NCBI GenBank assembly: GCA_947453525.1
Contig: CANGHD010000013.1
Span: 1 to 38,682 of the forward strand
Source of the DNA: Paracoccaceae bacterium
GTDB lineage: Bacteria > Pseudomonadota > Alphaproteobacteria > Rhodobacterales > Rhodobacteraceae
Direction of reading: 5' to 3'
DNA length: 38,682 nt
Part shown: in pieces, positions 15,072 through 24,500 of the stretch
How the letters are laid out: each line of letters opens with the position of its first letter
Numbering within the stretch: the stretch's first letter is position 1
Made by a program: the position numbers and the translations under genes
The notes under the pieces: generated by a model
What the model was told of the DNA's origin: nothing
Seen by the model: only the letters and a program-made list of their open reading frames with translations
Databases searched by the model: none

Positions 15072-16310
15072 ATGGCACTGAGCAAGATCGTCATGATCAA
15101 CGACACCAGCGTGGCGCGCGGCGGCACGGCGGCTTTGGCCTTGCTGGCGGTGCGCAATCTGCGGGCGCGCGGCATCATGGTGCAGTGGGTCTGCGGCGAC
15201 GCCGGGATCAATCCCGATCTGGCGGCGCTGGAGGTGCCGGTCACGGCGGCGCATCAGGCCCCATTGCTGGAGCGCGGCAGGACGGAAGCGGCGCGGGCGG
15301 GGATCTACAACACAGCGGCGCGCGACATGCTGGCGCGGCATATTGCGGCGCAGGATGATCCCGGCACGGTCTATCACCTGCACGGCTGGGCGCAGATTCT
15401 CTCGCCCTCGGTCTTTTCGGCCTTGGCACCGGTGGCCGAACGGGTGTTCGTCCATGCCCATGATATGTTTCTGGCCTGCCCGAACGGAGTCTATATGGAC
15501 TATCGGGCGGGCAAAGTGTGCAGCCGGGTGCCACTGAGCCTCGACTGTGCGGCGACCAACTGCGACAAGCGGGCCTATCACCACAAACTCTGGCGGCTGG
15601 CGCGGCAGGCGGTGCTGCGGCGGACCTTTGATGGGGCCCTGCCCTGGGCGGGCGTGTTCCAGATTCATCCCGACATGCGGCCGCGGCTGGAGCGGGGCGC
15701 CATTCCGGCGCGGCTGTGCCGGACGCTGCGCAATCCGGCCGATCCTTACCGGACCAAGCGGATCCGGGCTGAGGAGAACCGCGGCTTCATCTATGTCGGC
15801 CGGCTTGAGGCGGACAAGGGCGTGCTGGTTCTGGCCGAGGCGGCGCGGCGCACCGGCTCGGCTGTGACCTTCATTGGCGAGGGTGCGCTGCGGGGCGCGT
15901 TGGAAGCCCGGTTTCCGGATTTCCCCGTGACCGGCTGGAAGACCCGCGACGAGATTGGTGCGATTGCGGCCGGGGCGCGGGCTTTGGTGATGCCCTCGCT
16001 GCATTCCGAACCCTTCGCATTGGTGCTGCCCGAGGCGATCCATTCCGGTCTGCCTGTGCTGGTGGCCGATACGGCGCTGATGGCCGGTGAGATCGTGCGG
16101 CGCGGCTTCGGGATGGCGTTTGATCCGACGGATCCGGCGTCTTTCGACGCGGCGTTGACCGAGGCCAACGCGGCTTTGCCGGACCGCGTGCGGGCGTTGA
16201 GCGAGGCGGGTTTTTCCACGCCCGAGCGGCTGGCGCTGACCGTGGAGGCATGGACCGATGGCCTGATCGCGGCCTATCAGCGGGCGGTCTTGCGCCAGCG
16301 ACCGTCGTGA
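15072..16310 (+). CDS. Glycosyltransferase family 4 protein
   Basis: A GT-B enzyme of 412 residues from ATG 15072. In-frame ATGs at 14964, 15021 and 15030 lack ribosome sites and add unconserved residues; GGACGGGA lies before 15072. The N-terminal loop reads MINDTSVARGGTAALAL, the hinge has FIYVGRLEADKGVLVLAEA, and the donor site has the E-x7-E pattern in SEPFALVLPEAI. A Cys-rich patch in the middle (CSRVPLSLDCAATNC) is typical of one GT4 subgroup and may bind a metal. It should add one sugar of the EPS repeat unit. It is the third gene of the operon with the Wzy-like and glycosidase genes, and its 3' end overlaps the converging GT2 gene by 34 nt. Confidence 0.85.
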   Translation: MALSKIVMINDTSVARGGTAALALLAVRNLRARGIMVQWVCGDAGINPDLAALEVPVTAAHQAPLLERGRTEAARAGIYNTAARDMLARHIAAQDDPGTVYHLHGWAQILSPSVFSALAPVAERVFVHAHDMFLACPNGVYMDYRAGKVCSRVPLSLDCAATNCDKRAYHHKLWRLARQAVLRRTFDGALPWAGVFQIHPDMRPRLERGAIPARLCRTLRNPADPYRTKRIRAEENRGFIYVGRLEADKGVLVLAEAARRTGSAVTFIGEGALRGALEARFPDFPVTGWKTRDEIGAIAAGARALVMPSLHSEPFALVLPEAIHSGLPVLVADTALMAGEIVRRGFGMAFDPTDPASFDAALTEANAALPDRVRALSEAGFSTPERLALTVEAWTDGLIAAYQRAVLRQRPS

Positions 16311-17269
16311 TAGGTGCGGGTGCGGTCGAAGGCGAGGATGCGCTGCGGGTCGCAGCGGCCAAGACACAGGTCGGACAGCGCCGTGAGGTTGCCCAGAAGC
16401 CGACCGCGATAATCGGCCCAGGGGCGCGGGCGCAGCGTGCCCAAAAGGTTTGAGCCGATGCTTCGGATCATCAGCCGTCGCGCGCGGGGGCCTTTGATGG
16501 TGCCCTTGCGCAGCAGGTAGACGACATTGGCGATCTGCGAGTAGCCGAGGTTCAGGCCCGGCGTGCGGCCGGTCTTGGTGCCGAGATGCACGCCGCGCGT
16601 CACGGTGGGCTGCACGAAGCGGCCAAAGGGCTGAAGCTGGGCCGAGAAATCGGCATCCTCGAGCCAGCTGTACAGTGGCAGAGCCTCGTCAAAGCACAGT
16701 TCATGGGCGAGGACGGGGGCCATGCGGATCGCCATGTTGCAGCCATAGCCGCCGACCACCGGGCCGAAGCGGCGTTCAGCCGGGGTTCGGACGGCCTTGT
16801 TCAGCCGTTCCTCGCCTTGGGCGAAGGTCAGGCCCGGACCAAGGATGCCATCGGCGATCAGGGTGCCGGTCGACATCACGATGTCAGGGTTCCGTTCGAA
16901 AATCTGCGCGACCTCGTGCAGATAGTCCGGGGCCATCAGGAAATCGTCGTCCAGAAACATCAGCAGGTCGGCGCCGGTCAGACTGTTCAGGATGGCGTTG
17001 CGCTGGCGCGACAGGCCTTTCGGGCCCAAAAGAACCTCGACGGGGAACGGCAGATCCTCGGTCTCGATCCCGCCGCTGTGGGCCCTGTCGCTGACGCTGA
17101 GCAGAACCAGATCGGGCAGCCGGGATTGATGGGTCAGGAACCGCACCGTCTGGGCCAGGATGGCGGACCGCCCGGCGGTGGGGATGCCGATGACAAGGCG
17201 GCGCGCGGCGGGCTGCGGCGCGCGGCAGGGATACAGATCGGTGCCCGGTTCGGTCAGGGTTTGTGTCAC
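16277..17269 (-). CDS. Glycosyltransferase family 2 protein
   Basis: A 330-residue GT-A enzyme. The N-terminal nucleotide-binding strand is VIGIPTAGR, the metal/nucleotide motif is DDD in LLMFLDDDF, and a catalytic acid candidate is in SWLEDADF. The acceptor region has GGYGCNMAIR. It should be an inverting transferase building the EPS repeat unit at the membrane. It lies 12 nt downstream of the priming sugar transferase gene, so the two form an operon. Its last 34 nt overlap the converging GT4 gene. Confidence 0.88.
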   Translation of the reverse strand: MTQTLTEPGTDLYPCRAPQPAARRLVIGIPTAGRSAILAQTVRFLTHQSRLPDLVLLSVSDRAHSGGIETEDLPFPVEVLLGPKGLSRQRNAILNSLTGADLLMFLDDDFLMAPDYLHEVAQIFERNPDIVMSTGTLIADGILGPGLTFAQGEERLNKAVRTPAERRFGPVVGGYGCNMAIRMAPVLAHELCFDEALPLYSWLEDADFSAQLQPFGRFVQPTVTRGVHLGTKTGRTPGLNLGYSQIANVVYLLRKGTIKGPRARRLMIRSIGSNLLGTLRPRPWADYRGRLLGNLTALSDLCLGRCDPQRILAFDRTRTYHDGRWRKTAR

Positions 17270-17281
17270 GATGTTTCCCCG

Positions 17282-17986
17282 TCACGAGGCGCCTTGACGG
17301 CGCAGAACCACATCGACCGTGCGCCAGAGGATCCACATATCGCGGGCGAAGCTGAGGTTGCGGATGTAGTCGACGTCGAGCGCCACGCGTTCGGCATAGG
17401 TACATTCACTGCGGCCGCTGACCTGCCAGACGCCGGTGATGCCGGGACGGACCGACAGATAGTCGCGGGCATGGTCGCCGTATTGGGCCAGTTCCTCCTC
17501 GGTGATCGGGCGTGGCCCGACCATCGACATGTCGCCGCGCAGGACGTTCCAGAGTTGCGGCAATTCATCCAGACTGCTGGACCGCAGGAAGCCGCCCAGC
17601 CGCGAGACACGCGGGTCGCGGTGGACCTTGCGCCGCACCTCCCAGTCGTCGCGGGCGACGGGGTCGATGGCGAGGATATGGTGTAACAGCTGGGCGCCGT
17701 TCGGAATCATCGTCCGGAACTTGTGGCAGCGGAAGGGGCGTCCGCCGCGTCCGACACGGACATGACTGAAGAAGATCGGACCGTCGCGGCGCATCAGGAT
17801 CGCCGTGGCGATGACGGCCATGACCGGCGCCACCAGCACCAGCGCCAAGAGAGCCGCTGCACGGTCAAAGGCCACCTTGGCCAGCGATGGGACGGGCACA
17901 GAAGAAACAGCCCGCTTCGCCGCCGCCGCATCGGAGCGTAAGACACGGGCATGCGGTTCAAGAAAAGGATCCGGTGCGATATTCAA
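17282..17986 (-). CDS. Priming sugar transferase (ExoY/WcaJ-like bacterial sugar transferase domain)
   Basis: A 234-residue protein with one N-terminal hydrophobic hairpin (AALLALVLVAPVMAVIATAIL) and the bacterial sugar transferase core: GPIFFSHVRVGRGGRPF, KFRTM, SLDELPQLWNVLRGDMSMVGPRP and PGITGVWQVSGR. It should transfer a sugar phosphate to undecaprenyl phosphate and start EPS repeat assembly. The start is uncertain because no ATG is in frame. TTG 17986 has GGGGA 8-12 nt upstream; TTG 18010 has none. The conserved core begins near residue 38, so either is possible. It is the first gene of a two-gene unit with the GT2. Confidence 0.9.
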   Translation of the reverse strand: MNIAPDPFLEPHARVLRSDAAAAKRAVSSVPVPSLAKVAFDRAAALLALVLVAPVMAVIATAILMRRDGPIFFSHVRVGRGGRPFRCHKFRTMIPNGAQLLHHILAIDPVARDDWEVRRKVHRDPRVSRLGGFLRSSSLDELPQLWNVLRGDMSMVGPRPITEEELAQYGDHARDYLSVRPGITGVWQVSGRSECTYAERVALDVDYIRNLSFARDMWILWRTVDVVLRRQGAS

Positions 17987-18192
17987 GGTGGTTTCCCCAT
18001 GCAATTGCAATCGTTAAGACACAATCCTGTCCGGTTCTCGACACGAGAGTCGGCAACAGATTGTTTACGAATTATGGGTTAGAGAAATTTCAGCTTGACC
18101 GGAATCACCGATATGAGGTGCGGAGCCGTAATGAAGTCTCGTTGAATCAAGACCGTAAGCTTTTTTATGAATGAGCCGGTTCATTTTCAGGA

Positions 18193-18225
18193 GGGCTAAA
18201 TACTCGCTATGCGTGTATTTAGCCC
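18193..18225. promoter_or_regulatory. Perfect 11-bp dyad upstream of the NRPS promoter
   Basis: GGGCTAAATAC (18193-18203) pairs exactly with GTATTTAGCCC (18215-18225). The 11-nt loop can itself form CGC-TAT-GCG. There is no T-tract after it. It lies about 150 nt upstream of the candidate NRPS promoter, so it may be an operator, or a hairpin in a longer transcript. Confidence 0.5.
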
Positions 18226-18372
18226 AGAAAATTCGCGCAAATCAAATGCGGAATTGTGGCAGACGTCAAAGTCTTGCCTGATTTTGATTGTAAACCGTGC
18301 GCTGGAAGAGACCGGCAACTGCGGTAATTGTTTCCGGTTATCGGCAAAAACAATGTGTTTTGTCTGCCAAGT

Positions 18373-18401
18373 TTGACAAGGCCGATTTGGACCTTGATAC
18401 T
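18373..18401 (+). promoter_or_regulatory. Sigma-70 type promoter of the C-PCP-TE gene
   Basis: TTGACA (18373-18378), 17-nt spacer, GATACT (18396-18401). The -35 is perfect and the -10 matches 4 of 6. A start near 18408 gives a leader of about 24 nt that contains GAGGA before the ATG at 18432. Confidence 0.6.
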
Positions 18402-18431
18402 GCAGTGTCACTTCGTGAGGCGAGGATTTCG

Positions 18432-20909
18432 ATGGCTCAGGTTCTTTCATCGCAGGCACCAGAATCGCAGGCGTCCGCATCGCTGTTCCCGGCCACCGCG
18501 TCCCAGCACCGTCTGTGGTGCCTTGCCCGCGATCATGCTGATCTGGTGTCCAAGAACATCGCGGTGCAATGGGAATTGCAGGGCCGCTTCAGCGATGCCC
18601 ATGTCGAGGCGGCGTTCCAGACGGTCTTTGACCGGCATGAAATCCTGCGGACGGCCTTCGAAGAGCGGGACGGTGCCTTGTGGCAGCGGGTGATGGCGCA
18701 GGTGCCGTTCCACCTTGGCTCCATCGACATCCGCAGCCTTGCCTCCGCCCAGTGCGAGGCGCGCATTCGGGATATTGCGGAGGAACTGGCCGGCAAGCCC
18801 TTCGACATGGGCGCGCCGGGACAGATGCGCGCCTGTCTGGTGCGGTTCGAGGCAGAGCGTGCGATGCTGCTGATCGCCACGCATTACGGCGTATTCGACG
18901 GCTATTCGATCAGGATCCTTGGCCGCGAGATCGGAACGCTGATCGGCGCGCTGGAAACGGGAACGGCGGCAGACCTGCCGGACCTCGCACTGCAATATGG
19001 CGATTATGCGCAGTGGCGTGCCGCCTGTGCCGACAGTGCGGCGATGGCGGAGGCGCGGGCCTATTGGCAAGGCAAGCTGCGCGGCAAACCCTATTTCGAG
19101 GTGCCGACCGACCGCCCGCGCCGCTCGGGGTCCGAGCGGGTGGGCAAGGCGCTGAAACTGCCGATGGCAGCCAATTTCCGCGCCGACCTGGAGCGCGCGG
19201 CCAAATCGCAGGGCACCTCGCCCTTTGCGCTTGGGGCTGGTGTGATGGCCGCGGCACTGCATGCAGTGACGGGACAGGCCGAGGTTGGCTTCACGACCTG
19301 CGTCGCCGGGCGTGAGGAGGCCGAACTGGAAAACTTGATCGGCGTCTTCGTGAACCCGGTCGTGTTGCAGTTTGACAGCGCAGGCGCTTCGGTGGGAGAT
19401 CTGGTCAGCGGCGCGCGCCGCATCGTGGCCGAGGCTCTGGCGCATGGGGATTACCCTTTTGACCATCTGGCCGCCGACCTTGGCCAATCGCTGGATCCGT
19501 CGCGGACGCCCTTTGTATCGCCGTTCTTCTCGTTGCAATCGGTTTTCGTGGAGGAGCAAACCTACGGACCGGTGCGGATCGTCTCGGTGCCGTCGCACAC
19601 ACCGCAGATCACCCATGATCTGGCGGTGCAGGTGATCGGCCGGGCGTCGGGCTGGTTGATGATGATCGAATATGACGCGGGCCTGTTCAACGAGGCGACC
19701 ATTCTGCGGTTTGCCGATGTGGTGCAGAAGGGCTTCGCCGCGGCCTTCGACCGCCCGGCCACCGCCGCCGCCGCTTTGGCGATGCCTGCGGCAGCCCGCG
19801 TCCCGTCGCCGGAGTTGGCTGGGCCGGCGAAGGCCTCGCCCGTGCTGAAGGCTGCGCCGCAGACGTTGAAGCGGCTGTCGGCGGTTTGGCAAGCCTGCCT
19901 TGACAGGGTGCCGCACGGGCCGGACAGCGATTTCTTCGATCTGGGCGGCAATTCGCTGGGTGCGCTGCGGATGCTGACCAAAGTCGAGGCCGAGTTGGGC
20001 GCGCGGATTGCCATCGCGGCCTTCTTCGATGATCCGACGTTGGGCGGCCTCGCGCGTAAAATCGATACGCAGCTTGGCACGGTGGCCATTGTCGAAGACG
20101 AGGAGGCGATCTGGAACGTGATCCCGCTGCGGCTGGCTCCGGCCGGGGTGCCGCTGATCGTCTCGGTCAATCAGCCGTTCCTGTATCACGGGCTGGCCCG
20201 CAGTCTGCCGCCGGGAGTTGAGGTGATCAACCTGCATGTCCGGGATACCGCAGCATTGGAGGGGCCGGATGTCGAGGTGCTGGCCGCTTTGGTGGACGGA
20301 GGCGCTGACAAGGTCGCCACTCGGGCGGCGGGGCGGCGGGTTTATCTGATTGGCCATTGCGTCGATGGCACGCTGGCGCTGCTGATCGCACGGCGGCTGG
20401 TGGCCTTGGGCGTGGAGCCGGAGCTGGTCGCGATGATCGATTGCTGGGCTCCGGATGCCAATGCCGGAGTGTCGCCTGGCCGGGTGCGGTGGCGGCGCTG
20501 GGGGGCCAAGGCGCGGCGCTGGGGCCAGAACCTGGGTCAGTTGGTGCGGCGGGAGATCGGTTGGACCGAGTTTTTGGTACGCAACACGTTGACAAGGCCG
20601 ATTGTCGAGGCCTTGGGTCGTGTTCCGCGCGCGACGGCGGCAGAGCACGAGGAATGGGCGGTCAATGCAAGATTGGTGGCGCTGGTGCGGTCGATGACGC
20701 AGGGGCCCTATGCGGGGCCTGCGGCGCTGTTCTCGACCGGGGGCCAGTTTGCCGACGCCCGCCGCCGCATGTTTGGCTGGACCGGACGGCTGCCCGCCGA
20801 TACGCCGATCTATGACCTGCCCGGCTGGCACGAATATGCGCTGAAAACCCACGGCGTGCAGACGATCTCGGCCATCCTGAGCAGCCGTCTGGGCCGCCGC
20901 GCAGGGTGA
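18432..20909 (+). CDS. NRPS termination protein: condensation - PCP - thioesterase, with altered catalytic motifs
   Basis: An 825-residue protein (ATG 18432 behind GAGGA). It has a condensation domain (about 15-440), a carrier domain with GGNSL (phosphopantetheine site Ser508) and a C-terminal alpha/beta-hydrolase thioesterase (about 560-815). It has no adenylation domain. Two catalytic motifs are unusual. The C-domain HHxxxDG reads HYGVFDG (151-157), so the second His, normally essential, is Tyr152. The TE nucleophile motif GxSxG reads GHCVD, giving a Cys643-Asp670-His800 triad. Cys-type TEs are known in some NRPS lines and can favour strained or amide products; the HY form suggests transfer or gating rather than normal peptide bond formation. 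It is coupled to the phosphopantetheinyl transferase gene (GTGA overlap) and probably acts after the converging megasynthase. Confidence 0.88.
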   Translation: MAQVLSSQAPESQASASLFPATASQHRLWCLARDHADLVSKNIAVQWELQGRFSDAHVEAAFQTVFDRHEILRTAFEERDGALWQRVMAQVPFHLGSIDIRSLASAQCEARIRDIAEELAGKPFDMGAPGQMRACLVRFEAERAMLLIATHYGVFDGYSIRILGREIGTLIGALETGTAADLPDLALQYGDYAQWRAACADSAAMAEARAYWQGKLRGKPYFEVPTDRPRRSGSERVGKALKLPMAANFRADLERAAKSQGTSPFALGAGVMAAALHAVTGQAEVGFTTCVAGREEAELENLIGVFVNPVVLQFDSAGASVGDLVSGARRIVAEALAHGDYPFDHLAADLGQSLDPSRTPFVSPFFSLQSVFVEEQTYGPVRIVSVPSHTPQITHDLAVQVIGRASGWLMMIEYDAGLFNEATILRFADVVQKGFAAAFDRPATAAAALAMPAAARVPSPELAGPAKASPVLKAAPQTLKRLSAVWQACLDRVPHGPDSDFFDLGGNSLGALRMLTKVEAELGARIAIAAFFDDPTLGGLARKIDTQLGTVAIVEDEEAIWNVIPLRLAPAGVPLIVSVNQPFLYHGLARSLPPGVEVINLHVRDTAALEGPDVEVLAALVDGGADKVATRAAGRRVYLIGHCVDGTLALLIARRLVALGVEPELVAMIDCWAPDANAGVSPGRVRWRRWGAKARRWGQNLGQLVRREIGWTEFLVRNTLTRPIVEALGRVPRATAAEHEEWAVNARLVALVRSMTQGPYAGPAALFSTGGQFADARRRMFGWTGRLPADTPIYDLPGWHEYALKTHGVQTISAILSSRLGRRAG

Positions 20910-21586
20910 CCAGGGGGGCCGTCGCCATTGATCTGTGGCTTTGGTCGCTGGACTGCGGCGCGGTTGAGGCTGACCTGCGCAGCACCGTGCTGAGTGCGGC
21001 GGAACGCGACCGTGCCGGGCGCTTTGTGCAAGAGCGTGACCGTATTCGGTTTGTCTCGGGGCGGTGGCGGATGCGGGAGATTCTGGCTGACATTGTGGGT
21101 ACATCCGCGGCGGCGCTGCCCTTGGCCGAGGGGCTGAACGGCAAGCCGGTCTTGTCAGAAGGTCCGGTCTTCAACCTCAGCCATGCGGCGGGGCTGGCGG
21201 CCTTGGCGGTGACGGCGGACCGGTCGGTCTTGCTGGGGGTGGACATCGAAGGCGCGCGGCCGGTGGGGGCGGGCCTTGCCCGACTGGCCTTCGCCCCCGA
21301 GGAACGGGCGGCGCTACAGGCGCTTGATCCTTCGGCACGCGACTGGGCATTCTTTCTGGGCTGGACCCGCAAGGAAGCCGTGGTGAAGGCCAGCGGAGCA
21401 GGGCTGCGCGCTGACTTGAGCGGCTTTGCCGTCACGCTGGAGCAGGACGCGGCACGGCTTTTGCGGATTGATGGGGACAGCACGGAGAACTGGCGCCTGC
21501 ACGATTTCCGGCCGCGCCATGATCTTGCCGGGGCTATCGCCTGCCGGACCGAAGGGCGCGAGATTGTTGTCTCGCGCCGCGCCTGA
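20906..21586 (+). CDS. Sfp-type 4'-phosphopantetheinyl transferase
   Basis: A 226-residue protein with the family motifs NLSH (90-93), GVDIE (111-115, Mg2+ ligands) and WTRKEAVVK (153-161). It moves the 4'-phosphopantetheine arm from coenzyme A to carrier-protein serines. It should activate the one carrier site in the C-PCP-TE protein and the three in the megasynthase. It starts at GTG 20906, overlapping the previous stop as GTGA, so both are made from one message. Its stop is only 6 nt from the stop of the converging megasynthase gene, with no room for a terminator. Confidence 0.92.
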   Translation: MTRGAVAIDLWLWSLDCGAVEADLRSTVLSAAERDRAGRFVQERDRIRFVSGRWRMREILADIVGTSAAALPLAEGLNGKPVLSEGPVFNLSHAAGLAALAVTADRSVLLGVDIEGARPVGAGLARLAFAPEERAALQALDPSARDWAFFLGWTRKEAVVKASGAGLRADLSGFAVTLEQDAARLLRIDGDSTENWRLHDFRPRHDLAGAIACRTEGREIVVSRRA

Positions 21587-21592
21587 GCCCGC

Positions 21593-24500
21593 TCAGGTGC
21601 CGGTGCGCTTGCGCAGGAAGTCCTTGACCGACGGTTTCACCGCCGTGGTCCCCGCAGCGCCGCGCTTGTCGGCAAAGGCTGACAACTCGCGCAGCGAAGG
21701 GTATTCCAGCACGTGGCGCGCTTCCAGCCCGTGGCCCTTGCCCATCATCCGGGCGGCCAACCGGAACACGGCGAGACTGTCGATGCCCATGGCGAAGATC
21801 GTCTCGGTCACCGAGATTTCCGTAAGCCCCAGAACCTCGCACCAGATCGCGGCGAGGGCTGTTTCGGTGGCGGTCTGCGGCGCACTGCCCGGCGCCACGG
21901 CCTTGCGCGCCACGGAGAAATCCGGATCGGGCAGCGCCTTGCGGTCGAGCTTGCCATTGGCCGTCTGCGGCAGGGCGTCGAGATTTTGCCACAACGTCGG
22001 CACCATGTAATCGGGCAACTGCCCGGCCAAGGCTGTGGCGAGCGCCATGGTGTCTGCCACCCCGACAATATAGCCCACCAGCCGGTCCTGCCCGCCGGGT
22101 GCCGTTTTCAGCGCGACGGCGGCGGCGGTGACATCGGGTTCGGCGCGCAGACGGGCCTCGATCTCGCCCAGTTCGATGCGGAAACCGCGCAGCTTGATCT
22201 GCCCGTCACGACGACCCAGCACACGCAGACTGCCATCGCCCCCCCGTCTGGCGAGGTCGCCGGTGTGGTACAGCCGCAGGGACCGGCCCGCGATCACCGT
22301 GTCACGGAAGGCCTGCGCGGTCAGGTCGGGACGGTCGAAATAGCCCTTGGCCAGACCTTCGCCGCCGATCACCAGTTCGCCGATTTGACCGGGGGCGCAA
22401 AGCTGCCCGGCCTCGTCCAGCACGTGAAGTTCGGTATTGCCAACGGGGGCGCCGATTGTGATGGCTCCGCCGGGGCTGACGCGGGACAGGGCGGACCAGA
22501 TCGTGGTCTCGGTCGGGCCGTAGAGGTTCCAGAGAGTGGCGCCCTTCGCTGTCAGTTTTGCTGCGAGGTCTGCCGGCAACGGCTCTCCGCCTGCCAGCAT
22601 CCGCAGGCCAGCTTGCGGGTCCAGCCCGGCTTCCAGCAACAGCGCCCAAAGCGTGGGCGTCGCCTGCATCACCGTGATGTCGCCGCGCTTGAGCCGTTGC
22701 ACCAGACGGAAGCCGTCAAGGATATCATCGCGGGTGGCGATTTCGACCTCGGCGCCGGTGGTCAGGGGCAAGAACAGTTCCAGCGCCGCGATATCGAAGC
22801 TGACGGTGGTGACGGCCAGCAGCTTGTCGGTCGGCCAAAGACCAGGGGCCTGCGCCATCGAAGTCAGGAAATTCACCACGGCGCGGTGCGGCACCTCGAC
22901 CCCTTTGGGCGTACCGGTGGAGCCGGAGGTGAAGATGACATAGGCGGCATCCTCGGCGGAAACCCGGCGCAGTTCGGGTAGGGCCCCGTGGCGGGCCGCG
23001 GCAGGATGGATGAGGTGGTGCGCTCCGGGCAGCGCCAATGTCTCGGGCGCCACGACGGCGGCGACCTTGGCGGTGTCGAGGATCTGGGATTGGCGCACGG
23101 CGGGCAGGTCGGGGTCAACCGGGACATAGGCATGTCCGGCCTTCAGCACCGCCAGCAGGGCCGTCACCATGCCGGTGCCGCGCGGCACGGCGACGCCGAT
23201 CCGCTGGTTCTGGCCGGGGACATGGGATTGGATCAGGGCGGCCAGCGCATCGGACTGCGCCATCAGGGCGGCGTAGGTCAAGCTGCCCGCGGCGTCGCTG
23301 ACCGCTGGCCTGTCGGGTGTCTCGCGGCTGTTGCGGGCGATCAGGTCTTGCATCAAGGCGGTGCGGTCAAAGGGCATGGCACTGCGGTTCCAGCGTTCGG
23401 CCATCTCGCGCGCTTCCGCTCCGGCCAGAAGGGGCAGGGTTGCGATGGGGGTTTCGGGGGCCTCGGCTACGGCGTCCAGAACGGTTTCCAGATGGGTGAC
23501 CCAGCGTTCGACGGTGGTCGGGTCAAAGAGGTCCGTGTTGTAGTCGACATCGATGCGCAGGCCGTCGCGACCCTCGACCATGTTGAAGAACAGATCGAAG
23601 TTCACCGCAGCCTTGGGGTTGGCCGAAACAGTGGCCCGTGCCGCGCCCAACGCCAAGTCTTCCGGCACGCGTTCGAGGTTGAACTGCACCTCGGTCAGTG
23701 GCAGGCGCGACAGGGTGCGCGGCAGGTTCAGGTCGCGGACCAGCGTGCCCAGCGTGTAGGCGCCATGGTCGAAGGCTTGGCCCACGGCATCGCGGACACG
23801 GGTCAGATGGGTGGCCGCTGTGTCCTGCGAGTCAAAGTCGGCGCGGATCGGCAGGAAGTTCACCAGATGGCCGACCAGCGAGGGGTCGTCCAGCTTGGCC
23901 TGCCCACCGGTCGGGACGCCCAGCACGATCTGACGGCTGCCTGACAAGCGGCCCAGAGTGATCTGCAACCCGGCGAACAGCGCCGAGAACAGCGTGGCGC
24001 CGTGTTTCGCCCCGGTCTTGCGCAGGCGTTTGACAAGGTCAGCCCCGAGGCGCGCCGAGGCGGTGGCACCGGCGAAGCTTTTGCGCGGCGGGCGCGGGCG
24101 GTCGGTGGGCAGGTCTGGCAAGGCCGGAATGTCGGTATACTGCGCTTTCCAATAGCTGCGGACCTTGGAGTCCGGAGCGTGGTCTTGCGCCGCCTTGGCG
24201 TAGGCGGCGAAGGATTGGGCCGGGGCGAGTTTGGCCGGGCGGCCCTCGGTGTGGGCTGTGTAAAGCTCGGCCAGTTCGGTGAAGAGCGTATTGTAGGACC
24301 AGCCGTCACAGATGATATGATGCGCGGTCATCACCAACACATGCAGATCCGGGGCGAGGCGGTAGAGCATGGTGCGGAAGGCCGCTCCGCTGACGACATC
24401 GACGGGAAGGCGGGCATCTGCCTCCAAGGCCTCGCGCAGGGCGGCTTCGGGAGCGGCGCCGGTCAGGTCTTCATAGGCCGGAGAGACCTCTGCCGCAGGG

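Larger units (their letters stand above)
18011..18431. other. AT-rich regulatory gap between the EPS operon and the NRPS genes
   Basis: About 420 nt between the divergent priming-transferase and C-PCP-TE genes. It is visibly richer in A/T than both neighbours. It holds an 11-bp hairpin (18193-18225), a good sigma-70 type promoter (18373-18401) and several AT tracts. I see no convincing gene in it. Confidence 0.6.

Noticed and set aside
14283-16367. A 694-codon minus-strand frame
   Set aside because: Antisense shadow of the glycosidase and GT4 genes; Arg/Pro/His-rich with no domain.
20150-20909. Reading the end of the C-PCP-TE protein as a second, separate hydrolase gene
   Set aside because: The frame is continuous from the carrier domain, with no internal ribosome site or stop, so it is a fused TE domain.
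18447-21104. An 885-codon minus-strand frame
   Set aside because: Antisense shadow of the C-PCP-TE gene; no recognisable motif.
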